From the NCBI GenBank assembly GCA_005777415.1, contig SXMI01000054.1:1-14277 (forward strand): a stretch of 14,277 bases of DNA. The letters run 5' to 3'. The stretch is from Actinomycetota bacterium. Its GTDB lineage: Bacteria; Actinomycetota; Acidimicrobiia; Acidimicrobiales; Microtrichaceae. Under the pieces are notes generated by a model, which worked only from the letters and a program-made list of their open reading frames with translations, was not told where the DNA came from and made no database searches. Shown here in pieces: positions 9,101 through 14,146 of this stretch. Numbering within the stretch: position 1 is the stretch's first letter; each line of letters starts with the position of its first letter. A program made the translations under genes and the position numbers.

Positions 9101-9826
9101 CTGGGCGGTCGAGGTGGCGGGGTCGGCGTTGGACGCCGTGACCTCGGCGGTGTTCGGGATCACGGTGCCGTCGGTGACGGCGGTCTGGGTCGGGAGTCGC
9201 ATGCCGACCCTGACCGACTGGCTGGACCCGGCCGGAAGCCCGGTCTGCCCGCCGCCCAACGACCGCTGGTAGACGACCCGCAGGAGCCGGGTCGCCGGGT
9301 CGTAGGTCACCACCCGCTCGCTGTTCGACGGCGGGATCGACGTCACGTCGAACTCGGCCGGCAGCGTGTCGGAGACGGTGAAGTCGACACACGGTTCGGT
9401 CAGGGACGAGCACGAGGCGACGATGGTGTACTCCAGTTCGTCACCCGGCTCGAGCGCGTTGCGGCTCACCGTCTTGGTGACGCCGATCGTCGACTCGCCG
9501 AGCGACTCGAGCGCAGCGAGCGGCGGCACGGGGACGTCCGTTCCCCCCGACGGGGGTGGTGCCGGACGATCTGCGTCCGGCACGGTCGGCGACGGTGTCG
9601 GGTCCGTTGCGTCGGGAGGTGTGGTCGTCGTGGTCGTGGCGGTCGGCTGCGGATCGGCCGGGGCGTCGGTCCCGGACGCCGGCTGGGTCGGATCGGCCTG
9701 ATCGGCCACGGGGTCCTGTCGTCCGGCGGCGTCGACCGAGGCGACCGGAGCCAGGGTCGACACGGTCAGCGCCGTGGCCACCAGCGCGCTCGCCAGCAGT
9801 CGTCGCGCCCGTCGTCGAGGAACCAC
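3119..9826 (-). CDS. Giant secreted cell-surface protein: DUF11-like and DUF5979-like repeats with LSFTG sorting signal
   Basis: About 2235 residues. Basic residues followed by a hydrophobic run and ASVDAAG (to about 34) form a signal peptide; a Pro/Thr/Asp-rich linker runs to about 105. Then come about seven Ig-like modules (starting near 115, 250, 450, 640, 800, 1000 and 1180) with DUF11-type phrases such as EPGDELEYTI, DTLPAEF and GQTVTNTAGAS. Seven DUF5979-like modules follow (from about 1412, 1518, 1630, 1737, 1858, 1958 and 2064), each running from a TK/SK/AK strand through a Cys to G..C...E and a TNxF/Y-type end. The tail is LSFTG (2198-2202), a hydrophobic helix, then ERRRGARR, as in sortase substrates. 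The likely role is a wall-anchored stalk or adhesin; no ligand domain is recognised. GTG at 9832 is also possible, but GGAGG would be 2 nt from it and is 8 nt from GTG 9826. No sortase is in the window. The gene lies 79 nt after the alkyl-sulfatase stop, probably with its own promoter. Confidence 0.9.
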   Translation of the reverse strand: MVPRRRARRLLASALVATALTVSTLAPVASVDAAGRQDPVADQADPTQPASGTDAPADPQPTATTTTTTPPDATDPTPSPTVPDADRPAPPPSGGTDVPVPPLAALESLGESTIGVTKTVSRNALEPGDELEYTIVASCSSLTEPCVDFTVSDTLPAEFDVTSIPPSNSERVVTYDPATRLLRVVYQRSLGGGQTGLPAGSSQSVRVGMRLPTQTAVTDGTVIPNTAEVTASNADPATSTAQVTAQIPVSLQPVATKVWSPAAGLAQSGARSTVTVGARNASTSSSQVRELAVADIAPGTFDRFDLISVGTLDRFPSGADQVVVELCPLPIGSTCGLADWVASPPQSGPVPLTLTPPAGVTLSDATGVRYRWSNSGGGDLAFDIDDARVAFEVELRDALRGTGEPLNPVTAQRVDNCATPAVTTASSSAAVGPDACAGYVIQPGNASVGATKDIFADSNGDYSADGNVVVGQDSGVSMKVTATNNSSYPVPIIAITEPSASAASEFDKLDITTARVNFPAGAQRATLTVTCRTGADPAPVLLTSPPVTQSRTSLGCAPGVFPESVRVEFVGLESDGQTPTIPAKAAGSLELHGTASGVDTQDVVDGLLNCADTFIASQPDSTGASAATACDTQPVQNPRPSVGGGTKSSTGVSTIVPGQELDFSLSFRNNGNIPVSNVVLVDPPDPTASTNPFNVVRLTRLAATTASPASTLEVFDPVAGAYVAYVGSDAALLQRATGIRVRVTGNLSPGQTFRVGYSVLLRDDQPTGITFRNCASVGLDTPTSSPFCNGSDVTATTPGTGGSINKSIVPGTVVRPQPGLAPQVITVRHAIQNTGSLYLKQLGLTDVDADFFDAVTFTGNLRVNFPNGANRVRVDVCTSTAACASNTFVNGTATSSQTPGIPAGVTAADVKGVRITFTNSNGGYEILPSPNLPTGGRCPNASVCFDATVRQFLASSPTTPVPDVLEDTTGGFGESELQAPGSTFTIPDVDATVAVVQGTPSLAVVKTPNSRIGPGDTAPFSITVTNSGTDAVVDPVVVDPLPAGLTFDPVTPGAPPGQAYTVQYVLPTGVSEPSSVDFTTVNGGVPPPVTGCTDPNRVCRLAWSFPGFALPPGAKIILGFTVRLSPGVVAGQTVTNTAGASGSDPRLTCTSPTSATDDPNFGPGLFCTGSANIVTLAGDDFLAEKWIAADPALGLLDAAGQPVPLNSSACPRYADGTTVYTRFPCTARVLPGQAIDYLIRGVNSGTNPASEIVLVDGLPVQGDTGVLLSGQQRGTQWNNRPTMLTPVSGVGDTGQIQTDYTNATFPGSSFCTANLQPPPGDTCPSGSFAAGFGPGNTGFRTRLTFPDGDRLLPGETFTLTWRMQAPLSLTSTSNEPVAWNSFAYRPSFVLPGGATTVLPATEPLKVGVSMPLGSFRVTKAVVGLPPNIPLAPFGVAWSCSIDSADGSSTEVGSGTFTLVDGGVFTSPNIGQGATCRVWETDAQGGQSPNIGESSAATVVIDGSTGPQTVALTNAYDTGSLTLSKAVRWDAVPPIDLPGPFAFQITCAFPTIGDILPGFPRSVDLAEGASTTIDDLPVGTICGAAETDTVGAIEIEWASNNGGLFAPTGAIVGVAPDSGGGTQLDAENVYTTGGVRITKVLTGPASQWSQGPFVFEVACSDPNGVLPPITETVTLGPAQLVGVVSPVPTGYECTTTETDTGDSGGSTVTPVEAQVIPPYVEGEEPPGPVEVSSTNDFPAGSVSIAKVLAGDAAGPMAGAEFTIRVRCERDLVGVASPNNVQVFLDETFTLRGGETATSDEPLPIGARCWADELDSVGATGISITNDESNKATITDAAPDLTITATNTYTPGGSLVGENDSGIRITKTLTGSAAAFAQGPFRFETVCSLGGFTLPTYPVTELTPDDLVGYVNPIPVGAECTVTEIGNGGAAGPVPVVVGEVTVPAATEPAVDVAAVNEFPGGSLQITKQVAGAGALLPAATYTLEVTCERDLLAGGTETIVEETVELRGAETTEVATGLPLGTRCWAEETDDGGASAAVVDFDSASNAAEITGAGQVVLLTATNTFESARVTVSKSVTGAAPTEPFGFSLICTFTPPGGTPLPVELAAAGDGSAPPAGTPGSAAVFRLAAGAQRVIEVPVGSQCAAEEFDRRGASVTTVEVTAGRPPLAFAVDGATTVAFTNVFPAAVEGAGDANAGDRLSFTGAESLRLLLAGLALLGLGGLAVVIERRRGARRPT
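3640..4937 (-). repeat. Tandem duplication of a two-module (about 200-220 residue) block in the giant protein
   Basis: Two successive blocks match each other better than the other modules do. Block A (residues about 1630-1855) begins VRITKVLTG with QGPFVFEVAC and continues into a second module with VRCERDLVG and ARCWADELDSVGA. Block B (about 1858-2063) has IRITKTLTG with QGPFRFETVC, then VTCERDLLA and TRCWAEETDDGGA. The order long module then CERDL module is the same in both. The match is clear in protein and has drifted, so the duplication is not recent. Confidence 0.7.
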
Positions 9827-9832
9827 CTGCAC

Positions 9833-9911
9833 CGCCTCCGCATCAGCAGCCGGTGGACGTCCACCGCGCTGCCCCCTACGACGAACAGGGTAGCGACCGC
9901 TGCCGCCGACG
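9833..9911 (-). promoter_or_regulatory. Leader of the giant gene: weak -10, 16-bp perfect palindrome, Shine-Dalgarno
   Basis: Reading the minus strand, TACCCT (9892-9887) fits TANNNT, but no convincing -35 precedes it. Downstream lies CGGTGGACGTCCACCG (9866-9851), a perfect 16-bp palindrome; as RNA it could form a 6-bp stem with an ACGT loop. GGAGG (9839-9835) is the ribosome binding site and favours the GTG at 9826. The palindrome has no T-tract, so it is more likely an operator or a leader hairpin than a terminator of the alkyl-sulfatase gene. Confidence 0.4.
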
Positions 9912-11804
9912 CTACGGCGTGACGATCGGGAAGCTCGGGTCCACCTCGTCGGCCAGGCCGACCAGCGTCAGCACGGCCGTGGCGTCGCCGTCGACCACGA
10001 GGCGTCCATCACCCAGGGCGGCGGCCAGGTCGAGCTGCTGGGTGATCATCCCGAGGAGGGTGGCCCGGTCGAGCGTCAGCGACACCTGCAGGTCGGCGAC
10101 GCCGTCGAGCTCGTCGACGGGATGGTGGACGAGCACCCCGTTGCGCAGCTCCATGACGTGGGACTCCTCCGGCTCGGTGAACCGCCAGCCGATCCGCAGG
10201 TGCTGCTCCCACGCCCGGGGCCCGTCGATGCGCACGGCGATCGCATCGAAGATCTGCGACGGCGACAGGGCGGCGGCGAAGTCCTGGGGGGACACCGAGG
10301 ACGGCGTGCCGAAGACCCCGTGGCGGAGCTCGTGGGCGCCGGCCAGGAAGGCGTTGCGCCAGGTGCCGTTCTCGGCCCCGAAGCCGATCTGCTCCAGCGC
10401 GTCGGCGAGCAGGCTGCGGGCGGCCTCGTGGTGCTCGTCGTCGAACACGACGTGCTTGCAGACCTCGACGACCCAGCGGTAGTCGCCCTCCTCGTAGGCC
10501 ACCCGTGCGAGCTCGACCGCGGCGTCGGCTCCACCGAAGGCGGTGACGTACCGCCGGGCGACCTCCACCGGCGGATGCGCCCACAGGTTGGCCGGGTTGG
10601 CGTCGTACCAACCCATGTAGCGCTGGTAGATCGCCTTCACGTTGTGGCTCACCGATCCGTAGTACCCGTGCGTGTGCCAGGCCTGCGTGAGCACCGGTGG
10701 CGTCTCGATCATCTCGGCGATCTCGGCGCCCGTGTACCCCTGGTTCATCAGGCGCAGCGTCTGGTCGTGCAGGTACAGGTACATGTCCCGCTGCACCCCG
10801 ATGAACTCCATGGCGGCCTCGTGCCCCCAGGTCGGCCAGTGGTGCGACGCGAACACCACGTCGGTCCGGTCGCCGAACAGGCCGATCGTCTCGGTCAGGT
10901 AGTGCGCCCAGGCGTGGGCGTCGCGCACCTGCGCACCGCGGATCGTGAGGATGTTGTGCATGGTGTGCGAGGTGTTCTCGGCCATGCACAACGCCCGGTG
11001 GTCGGGGAACAGGAAGTTCATCTCGGCCGGCGCCTCGGTCCCGGGGGTCACCTGGAACTCGATCCGCACGCCGTCGATGACGACCTGCTCCCCGGTGTGG
11101 GCGATGTCGACCGTCGGCGCGATCAGGGTCGGCTCGCCGGTCGAGGTGGTCTGCCCCAGCCCGGCCCCGATCTGACCGGCGGGCCCCTTGGGGAGCGCCG
11201 CTCCGTACATGTACCCGGCGCGTCGGGCCATGGCGGTGCCGGCGAAGACGTTCTCCGAGACGGCGGCCTCCATGAACCCGGCCGGTGCGAGCACCTGCGT
11301 CCGTCCGGACCGGACGTCGTCGTCGGAGATGATCCCCTTGACGCCACCGAAGTGGTCGATGTGGGAGTGCGTGTAGATCATGGCGACCACCGGGCGGTCG
11401 CCCCGGTGCTCGGCGTAGAGGGCGAATGCCGCCGCAGCCGTCTCCTTGGAGATGAGCGGGTCGATCACGATCACGCCGGTGTCGCCCTCCACCACGGTCA
11501 TCACCGACAGGTCGAAGCCGCGCAGTTGGTAGATGCCGGGGACGACCTCGAACAGTCCGTCCTGGATCAGCAGCTGCCCCTGGCGCCACAGGCTCGGATT
11601 CGCGGTGTCTGGCGCGTCGCCCTCCAGGAAGGCGTACGCGTCCAGATCCCAGACGACCCGGCCGTCGGCGGCCCGGACCTGTCGTTCGGTGGCCCGGGCG
11701 ACGAACCCCCGGGTGGCGTCGTCGAAGTCCTGTCGGTCCTCGAAGGGGAAGTCCTCGGTCGCGGCGGCGATGGAGCGGCGGGTGGCGTCGGTGCTCTCTG
11801 GCAT
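9912..11804 (-). CDS. Alkyl sulfatase, SdsA1/BDS1-like (metallo-beta-lactamase fold, type III sulfatase)
   Basis: The 630-residue length and layout match the SdsA1/BDS1 family: N-terminal MBL domain, helical dimerisation domain (about 400-500) and a C-terminal SCP2-like domain (about 510-630). The binuclear zinc site is complete: THSHIDH gives His146, His148, Asp150 and His151; TEAPAE gives Glu257; CMAENTSH gives Glu276; and ASHHW gives His321. The spacings agree with those I recall for SdsA1. The family hydrolyses the sulfate ester of primary alkyl sulfates such as dodecyl sulfate, releasing alcohol and sulfate. No signal peptide is visible, unlike secreted relatives, so it may act in the cytoplasm on imported substrate; this is inferred. 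The ATG at 11804 has no Shine-Dalgarno site, but TAGTCT ends 6 nt before it, so the mRNA is probably leaderless. Upstream on the same strand, 70 nt away, is another MBL-fold hydrolase. Confidence 0.95.
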   Translation of the reverse strand: MPESTDATRRSIAAATEDFPFEDRQDFDDATRGFVARATERQVRAADGRVVWDLDAYAFLEGDAPDTANPSLWRQGQLLIQDGLFEVVPGIYQLRGFDLSVMTVVEGDTGVIVIDPLISKETAAAAFALYAEHRGDRPVVAMIYTHSHIDHFGGVKGIISDDDVRSGRTQVLAPAGFMEAAVSENVFAGTAMARRAGYMYGAALPKGPAGQIGAGLGQTTSTGEPTLIAPTVDIAHTGEQVVIDGVRIEFQVTPGTEAPAEMNFLFPDHRALCMAENTSHTMHNILTIRGAQVRDAHAWAHYLTETIGLFGDRTDVVFASHHWPTWGHEAAMEFIGVQRDMYLYLHDQTLRLMNQGYTGAEIAEMIETPPVLTQAWHTHGYYGSVSHNVKAIYQRYMGWYDANPANLWAHPPVEVARRYVTAFGGADAAVELARVAYEEGDYRWVVEVCKHVVFDDEHHEAARSLLADALEQIGFGAENGTWRNAFLAGAHELRHGVFGTPSSVSPQDFAAALSPSQIFDAIAVRIDGPRAWEQHLRIGWRFTEPEESHVMELRNGVLVHHPVDELDGVADLQVSLTLDRATLLGMITQQLDLAAALGDGRLVVDGDATAVLTLVGLADEVDPSFPIVTP

Positions 11805-11810
11805 CTTCGG

Positions 11811-11838
11811 AGACTACGTCGGTCCATGCAGGAGTCGA
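11811..11838 (-). promoter_or_regulatory. Predicted promoter of the alkyl-sulfatase gene giving a leaderless mRNA
   Basis: On the minus strand, TCGACT (11838-11833, four of six matches to TTGACA) and TAGTCT (11816-11811, TANNNT form) are 16 nt apart. TAGTCT ends 6 nt before the ATG at 11804, so transcription should start at or next to the A of the start codon. No Shine-Dalgarno site competes with this reading. Confidence 0.5.
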
Positions 11839-11854
11839 CCCGGGTGCACCCGGG
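11839..11854. promoter_or_regulatory. Perfect 16-bp palindrome abutting the alkyl-sulfatase -35 (operator candidate)
   Basis: CCCGGGTGCACCCGGG is its own reverse complement and ends exactly where the predicted -35 hexamer begins. This position suits a dimeric regulator, possibly the TetR protein encoded upstream. High GC raises the chance of such palindromes, so it stays a candidate. It overlaps one arm of the neighbouring hairpin. Confidence 0.35.
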
Positions 11855-11874
11855 CCCGGATGTCGCCGGGCCCG
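11851..11874 (-). terminator. GC hairpin directly after the small MBL gene, terminator-like
   Basis: CGGGCCCG (11851-11858) and CGGGCCCG (11867-11874) can pair as an 8-bp stem with an 8-nt loop, immediately after the TGA at 11877-11875. No T-tract follows. High-GC actinobacteria often use hairpins without one, so partial termination ahead of the alkyl-sulfatase promoter is plausible but unproven. Confidence 0.35.
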
Positions 11875-12636
11875 TCAGCCTCCGGTCGGACCGTCGGGCC
11901 CGATCGCATGCGTCATGACGGAGCGGCCCACGACGGGTCGGCCGTGGCCCGGCAGGAGCGCCCGGACCGGCAGCGGACGCAGGCGCTCCTCGGTGGCGGC
12001 GGCCAGGTCGCGGTCGACGAGCTCGGGGGTGAACCACGCCCGCCCCCGCACGGACAGGACGGCGTCGCCCGACAGGAGGACCCGGGTGGTCGGGTTCCAC
12101 AGCGAGGTCGAGTCGTCGGTGTGGCCCGGGGTGTGGATCACCTCCCAGTCGGGTGCGCCGGCGACCGTGTCGCCGTCGGCGAGCCACTGGTCGGCGGCCC
12201 GAGGGAGCCGTGCACCTCGGCCGTCCACCCCGGTGTGCCGACGGGTCCGGGCCACCTCCAGGACGGGCCGCAACGAGAACGGCTGATCGCGGAGCACGGG
12301 TCGGATCAACGCGATCTCGCCGAGTGCCGGACTTCGCGGCGGCTCGCCGTCCAGGAACGACCGGATGCGATCGGGCAGTGCCAGCGTGGATTCGCGCGTG
12401 TCGATCACCTCGAGCCCTCCGACGTGGTCGGCGTGTCCGTGGGTCGCCACGACCGCCACGGCGGCACTGCCGCGCGACGCGATCAGTTCCAGCGCCCGGC
12501 GCGTCACCGACGGCACGCCCGGGTCGACGAGCATCGGGCGACCCGCACCTCCGTCGTGGACCACGTAGCAGTTGAAGACCCACGACGAGACGGCGGTGAT
12601 GCCGAGCTCGGGGAGGTGCGTGACGACGATCGACAC
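11875..12636 (-). CDS. MBL-fold metallo-hydrolase (glyoxalase II-like)
   Basis: This 253-residue protein has the metallo-beta-lactamase zinc motifs in order: THGHADH (His66, His68, Asp70, His71), HTPGH (His172), SGD (Asp191) and LPGHG (His231). This is a complete two-metal site, so it should be an active hydrolase, probably cytoplasmic since no signal peptide is seen. The family includes glyoxalase II, lactonases and other ester or thioester hydrolases; the substrate cannot be named. The GTG start at 12636 lies 4 nt after the stop of the TRIC-type gene and lacks a clear Shine-Dalgarno site, so translation probably depends on coupling to that gene. It is followed by a GC hairpin and then the alkyl-sulfatase gene, a second and unrelated-looking MBL-fold enzyme. 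Confidence 0.9.
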   Translation of the reverse strand: MSIVVTHLPELGITAVSSWVFNCYVVHDGGAGRPMLVDPGVPSVTRRALELIASRGSAAVAVVATHGHADHVGGLEVIDTRESTLALPDRIRSFLDGEPPRSPALGEIALIRPVLRDQPFSLRPVLEVARTRRHTGVDGRGARLPRAADQWLADGDTVAGAPDWEVIHTPGHTDDSTSLWNPTTRVLLSGDAVLSVRGRAWFTPELVDRDLAAATEERLRPLPVRALLPGHGRPVVGRSVMTHAIGPDGPTGG

Positions 12637-12640
12637 GGAC

Positions 12641-13381
12641 TCAGTCGGTGCTCGGGCGGTCGTGCGGCCGCCGGATCGCCACCCGGTCGGTGACCGCAGC
12701 CCGGAGTCGCTGCAAGGTCGCGCCGCTCACGGCGTCGGCCCGGGGGGTCGTGACACCCAGGCGGTCGGCGAGCACCCGGAGCACCAGGACGATGCCGACG
12801 GCGATGGCGGCGGCGACGTTCGCATCGACGCCCAGTTCCCGGACCGCCAGCACGTACCAGATGACCCCGATCAGCGATGCGGTCGCGTACGGCGGACCGG
12901 CCTGCATGATCGCGGGCCGTCGTTGGGACAGCAGGTCGGCCAGGATGCCGCCCGACACGGACACGATGGCCCCCAACAGGATCGCGCTGACCGTCGGGAG
13001 GCCCACGAGCAGCGCCTGTTGCGCACCCACGACGCCGAACAGGCCCAGCACCAGCGCGTCGAGCACGTAGAGCAGTGATCCGAGGCGTCGGATCAGGTGG
13101 TGGGCGAGCCAGACGCCGACGGTGCACAGGATCACCGTCACCAGGTACGCCGGATCCTGGAGGGCGGCCGGCGGGAGGGTCCCGCACAGCAGGTCCCTGA
13201 CGATGCCGCCGCCGAAGCCCAGGCACGCCGCCAGCACGGCCATGCCGATCACGTCGGCATCGGGTTCGTCGAGTGCCAGGAGGGACCCCTCGATCGCCCC
13301 GACCGCCGTGGCGGCGATCGAGATCCAGACCGGTGCCTCGTAGACCGTGTCGGGCGCAGCGGCAGCGACGAGTTCGAGCAC
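12641..13381 (-). CDS. TRIC/UPF0126 family membrane protein (trimeric intracellular cation channel-like)
   Basis: The 246-residue protein is a tandem repeat of a three-helix unit, as in YicG/YadS-type UPF0126 proteins, and should be an inner-membrane protein with about seven helices. The first repeat has the family motif GFGGGIVRDLLCG (55-67) followed by PP. The second has SVSGGILADLLSQRRP (141-156), where the expected Arg before Asp is Ala. Bacterial relatives are cation channels related to TRIC; the physiological role here is unknown. The frame is open upstream to 13606, but that part is Arg/Pro-rich and lies inside the TetR gene. I place the start at GTG 13381: TACGAT ends 6 nt before it, the helices begin soon after, and no Shine-Dalgarno site is seen. 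Its stop is 4 nt before the MBL-fold gene, indicating an operon. The start is the least certain part. Confidence 0.83.
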   Translation of the reverse strand: MLELVAAAAPDTVYEAPVWISIAATAVGAIEGSLLALDEPDADVIGMAVLAACLGFGGGIVRDLLCGTLPPAALQDPAYLVTVILCTVGVWLAHHLIRRLGSLLYVLDALVLGLFGVVGAQQALLVGLPTVSAILLGAIVSVSGGILADLLSQRRPAIMQAGPPYATASLIGVIWYVLAVRELGVDANVAAAIAVGIVLVLRVLADRLGVTTPRADAVSGATLQRLRAAVTDRVAIRRPHDRPSTD

Positions 13382-13387
13382 CCCGGG

Positions 13388-13393
13388 ATCGTA
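13388..13393 (-). promoter_or_regulatory. Candidate -10 box for a leaderless TRIC-type mRNA
   Basis: TACGAT fits TANNNT and ends 6 nt before the GTG at 13381, the same spacing as in front of the alkyl-sulfatase ATG. No convincing -35 is visible. It lies in the 47-nt gap after the TetR stop, so the TRIC and MBL genes could be transcribed apart from the regulator. Confidence 0.35.
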
Positions 13394-13428
13394 GGACCCG
13401 GCGCCGAGCCGGACGGGCCGGGCGGTCG

Positions 13429-14088
13429 TCAGGGTCCGGCCGCATCCCCGGTCGACGGTCGGATGGCGAGTGCCTGCACCCGTTCGACGAGTTCGATCCA
13501 ACGGTCGTCGTCCAGACGGTCGTCCAGGTCGGCGAGCACGGCACCCAGGAAGAGCCCCTGGACGAGGACCGCCCAGGCGCGTGCGTCGACGCCGGGGTCG
13601 AACCAACCCTGCTGGCGTGCCTCGTCGATCGCCGTCACCAGGCCATCGGTCAGGGTGCGCTGGGCCTCCCGCAGTTCGAGGGCGGTCTCCACGTCGTCCG
13701 TCGCAGCGGCGAGCGCAGCGACCCGCTGCTGGCGAGCGGTCATCCGCTCCGGGGCGCGATTGCGGCGAACCAGCAGTCGGTTGAACTCCTCGAAGTCCCG
13801 GAACGACTCGGCGGTCCGGACCGCCTGCAGGATCTCGGCCACGTCCCGGTCGGTCGTCCGGCGGAACTGTTCGGCGCGGGCGGCAGCGATGAGACCGGAC
13901 CGCCCCGAGAAGTGGTGGTAGATCGCCCCCCCGGACACGCCGGCCTCGGCGGCGATCCGGGTCACGACGATCCCGTCCGGTCCGTCGCTGTCGAAGCGGG
14001 TGACGGCGACGTCGAGGATGCGCCGGACGGTGGCCGCAGGGTCCCGGCGTCGTACCGAATCCCCCCGCCGATCCTTCGGTTCGCTCAC
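13429..14088 (-). CDS. TetR/AcrR family transcriptional regulator
   Basis: The N-terminal domain is a TetR helix-turn-helix: TVRRILDVAVTRF (20-32), then VTRIAAEAGVSGGAIYHHF (42-60) with the characteristic IYHHF recognition-helix end. The rest (about 75-219) is an all-helical ligand and dimerisation domain that gives no ligand clue. I use the GTG at 14088, giving 219 residues, close to the usual TetR length. The frame is open to ATG 14148 and beyond, but those extra residues are disordered-looking and the longer starts run into the divergent lipoprotein gene. No strong Shine-Dalgarno site supports any of them. It probably represses its own promoter and the divergent gene across a 58-bp gap. 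It could also control the downstream TRIC, MBL and alkyl-sulfatase genes, which is inferred from order. Confidence 0.88.
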   Translation of the reverse strand: MSEPKDRRGDSVRRRDPAATVRRILDVAVTRFDSDGPDGIVVTRIAAEAGVSGGAIYHHFSGRSGLIAAARAEQFRRTTDRDVAEILQAVRTAESFRDFEEFNRLLVRRNRAPERMTARQQRVAALAAATDDVETALELREAQRTLTDGLVTAIDEARQQGWFDPGVDARAWAVLVQGLFLGAVLADLDDRLDDDRWIELVERVQALAIRPSTGDAAGP

Positions 14089-14146
14089 GGAAGCCGACTC
14101 GTACAGTTGCGGCTGTTCCGGGTCCCGGTCACTCGTGGAGGTCACC
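14080..14146 (+). promoter_or_regulatory. Divergent promoter region between TetR and lipoprotein genes
   Basis: For the plus strand, TTCGCT (14080-14085) and TACAGT (14102-14107) are 16 nt apart, giving a leader of about 33 nt with GGAGG (14137-14141) 5 nt before ATG 14147. AGCCG (14092-14096) and CGGCT (14110-14114) form an inverted repeat with a 13-nt spacer centred on the -10 box, a plausible TetR site. GGTCAC also occurs twice nearby (from 14127 and from 14140). On the minus strand TACGAG (14103-14098) is a poor -10 for the TetR gene. Confidence 0.35.

Noticed and set aside
10122..11918. 598-codon open frame on the plus strand over the alkyl sulfatase
   Set aside because: It is the antisense shadow of a gene with a complete set of zinc ligands and has no recognisable motif.
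13382..13606. Longer N-terminus for the TRIC-type protein
   Set aside because: The extra residues are Arg/Pro/Gly-rich, lie inside the TetR gene and have no counterpart in the family.
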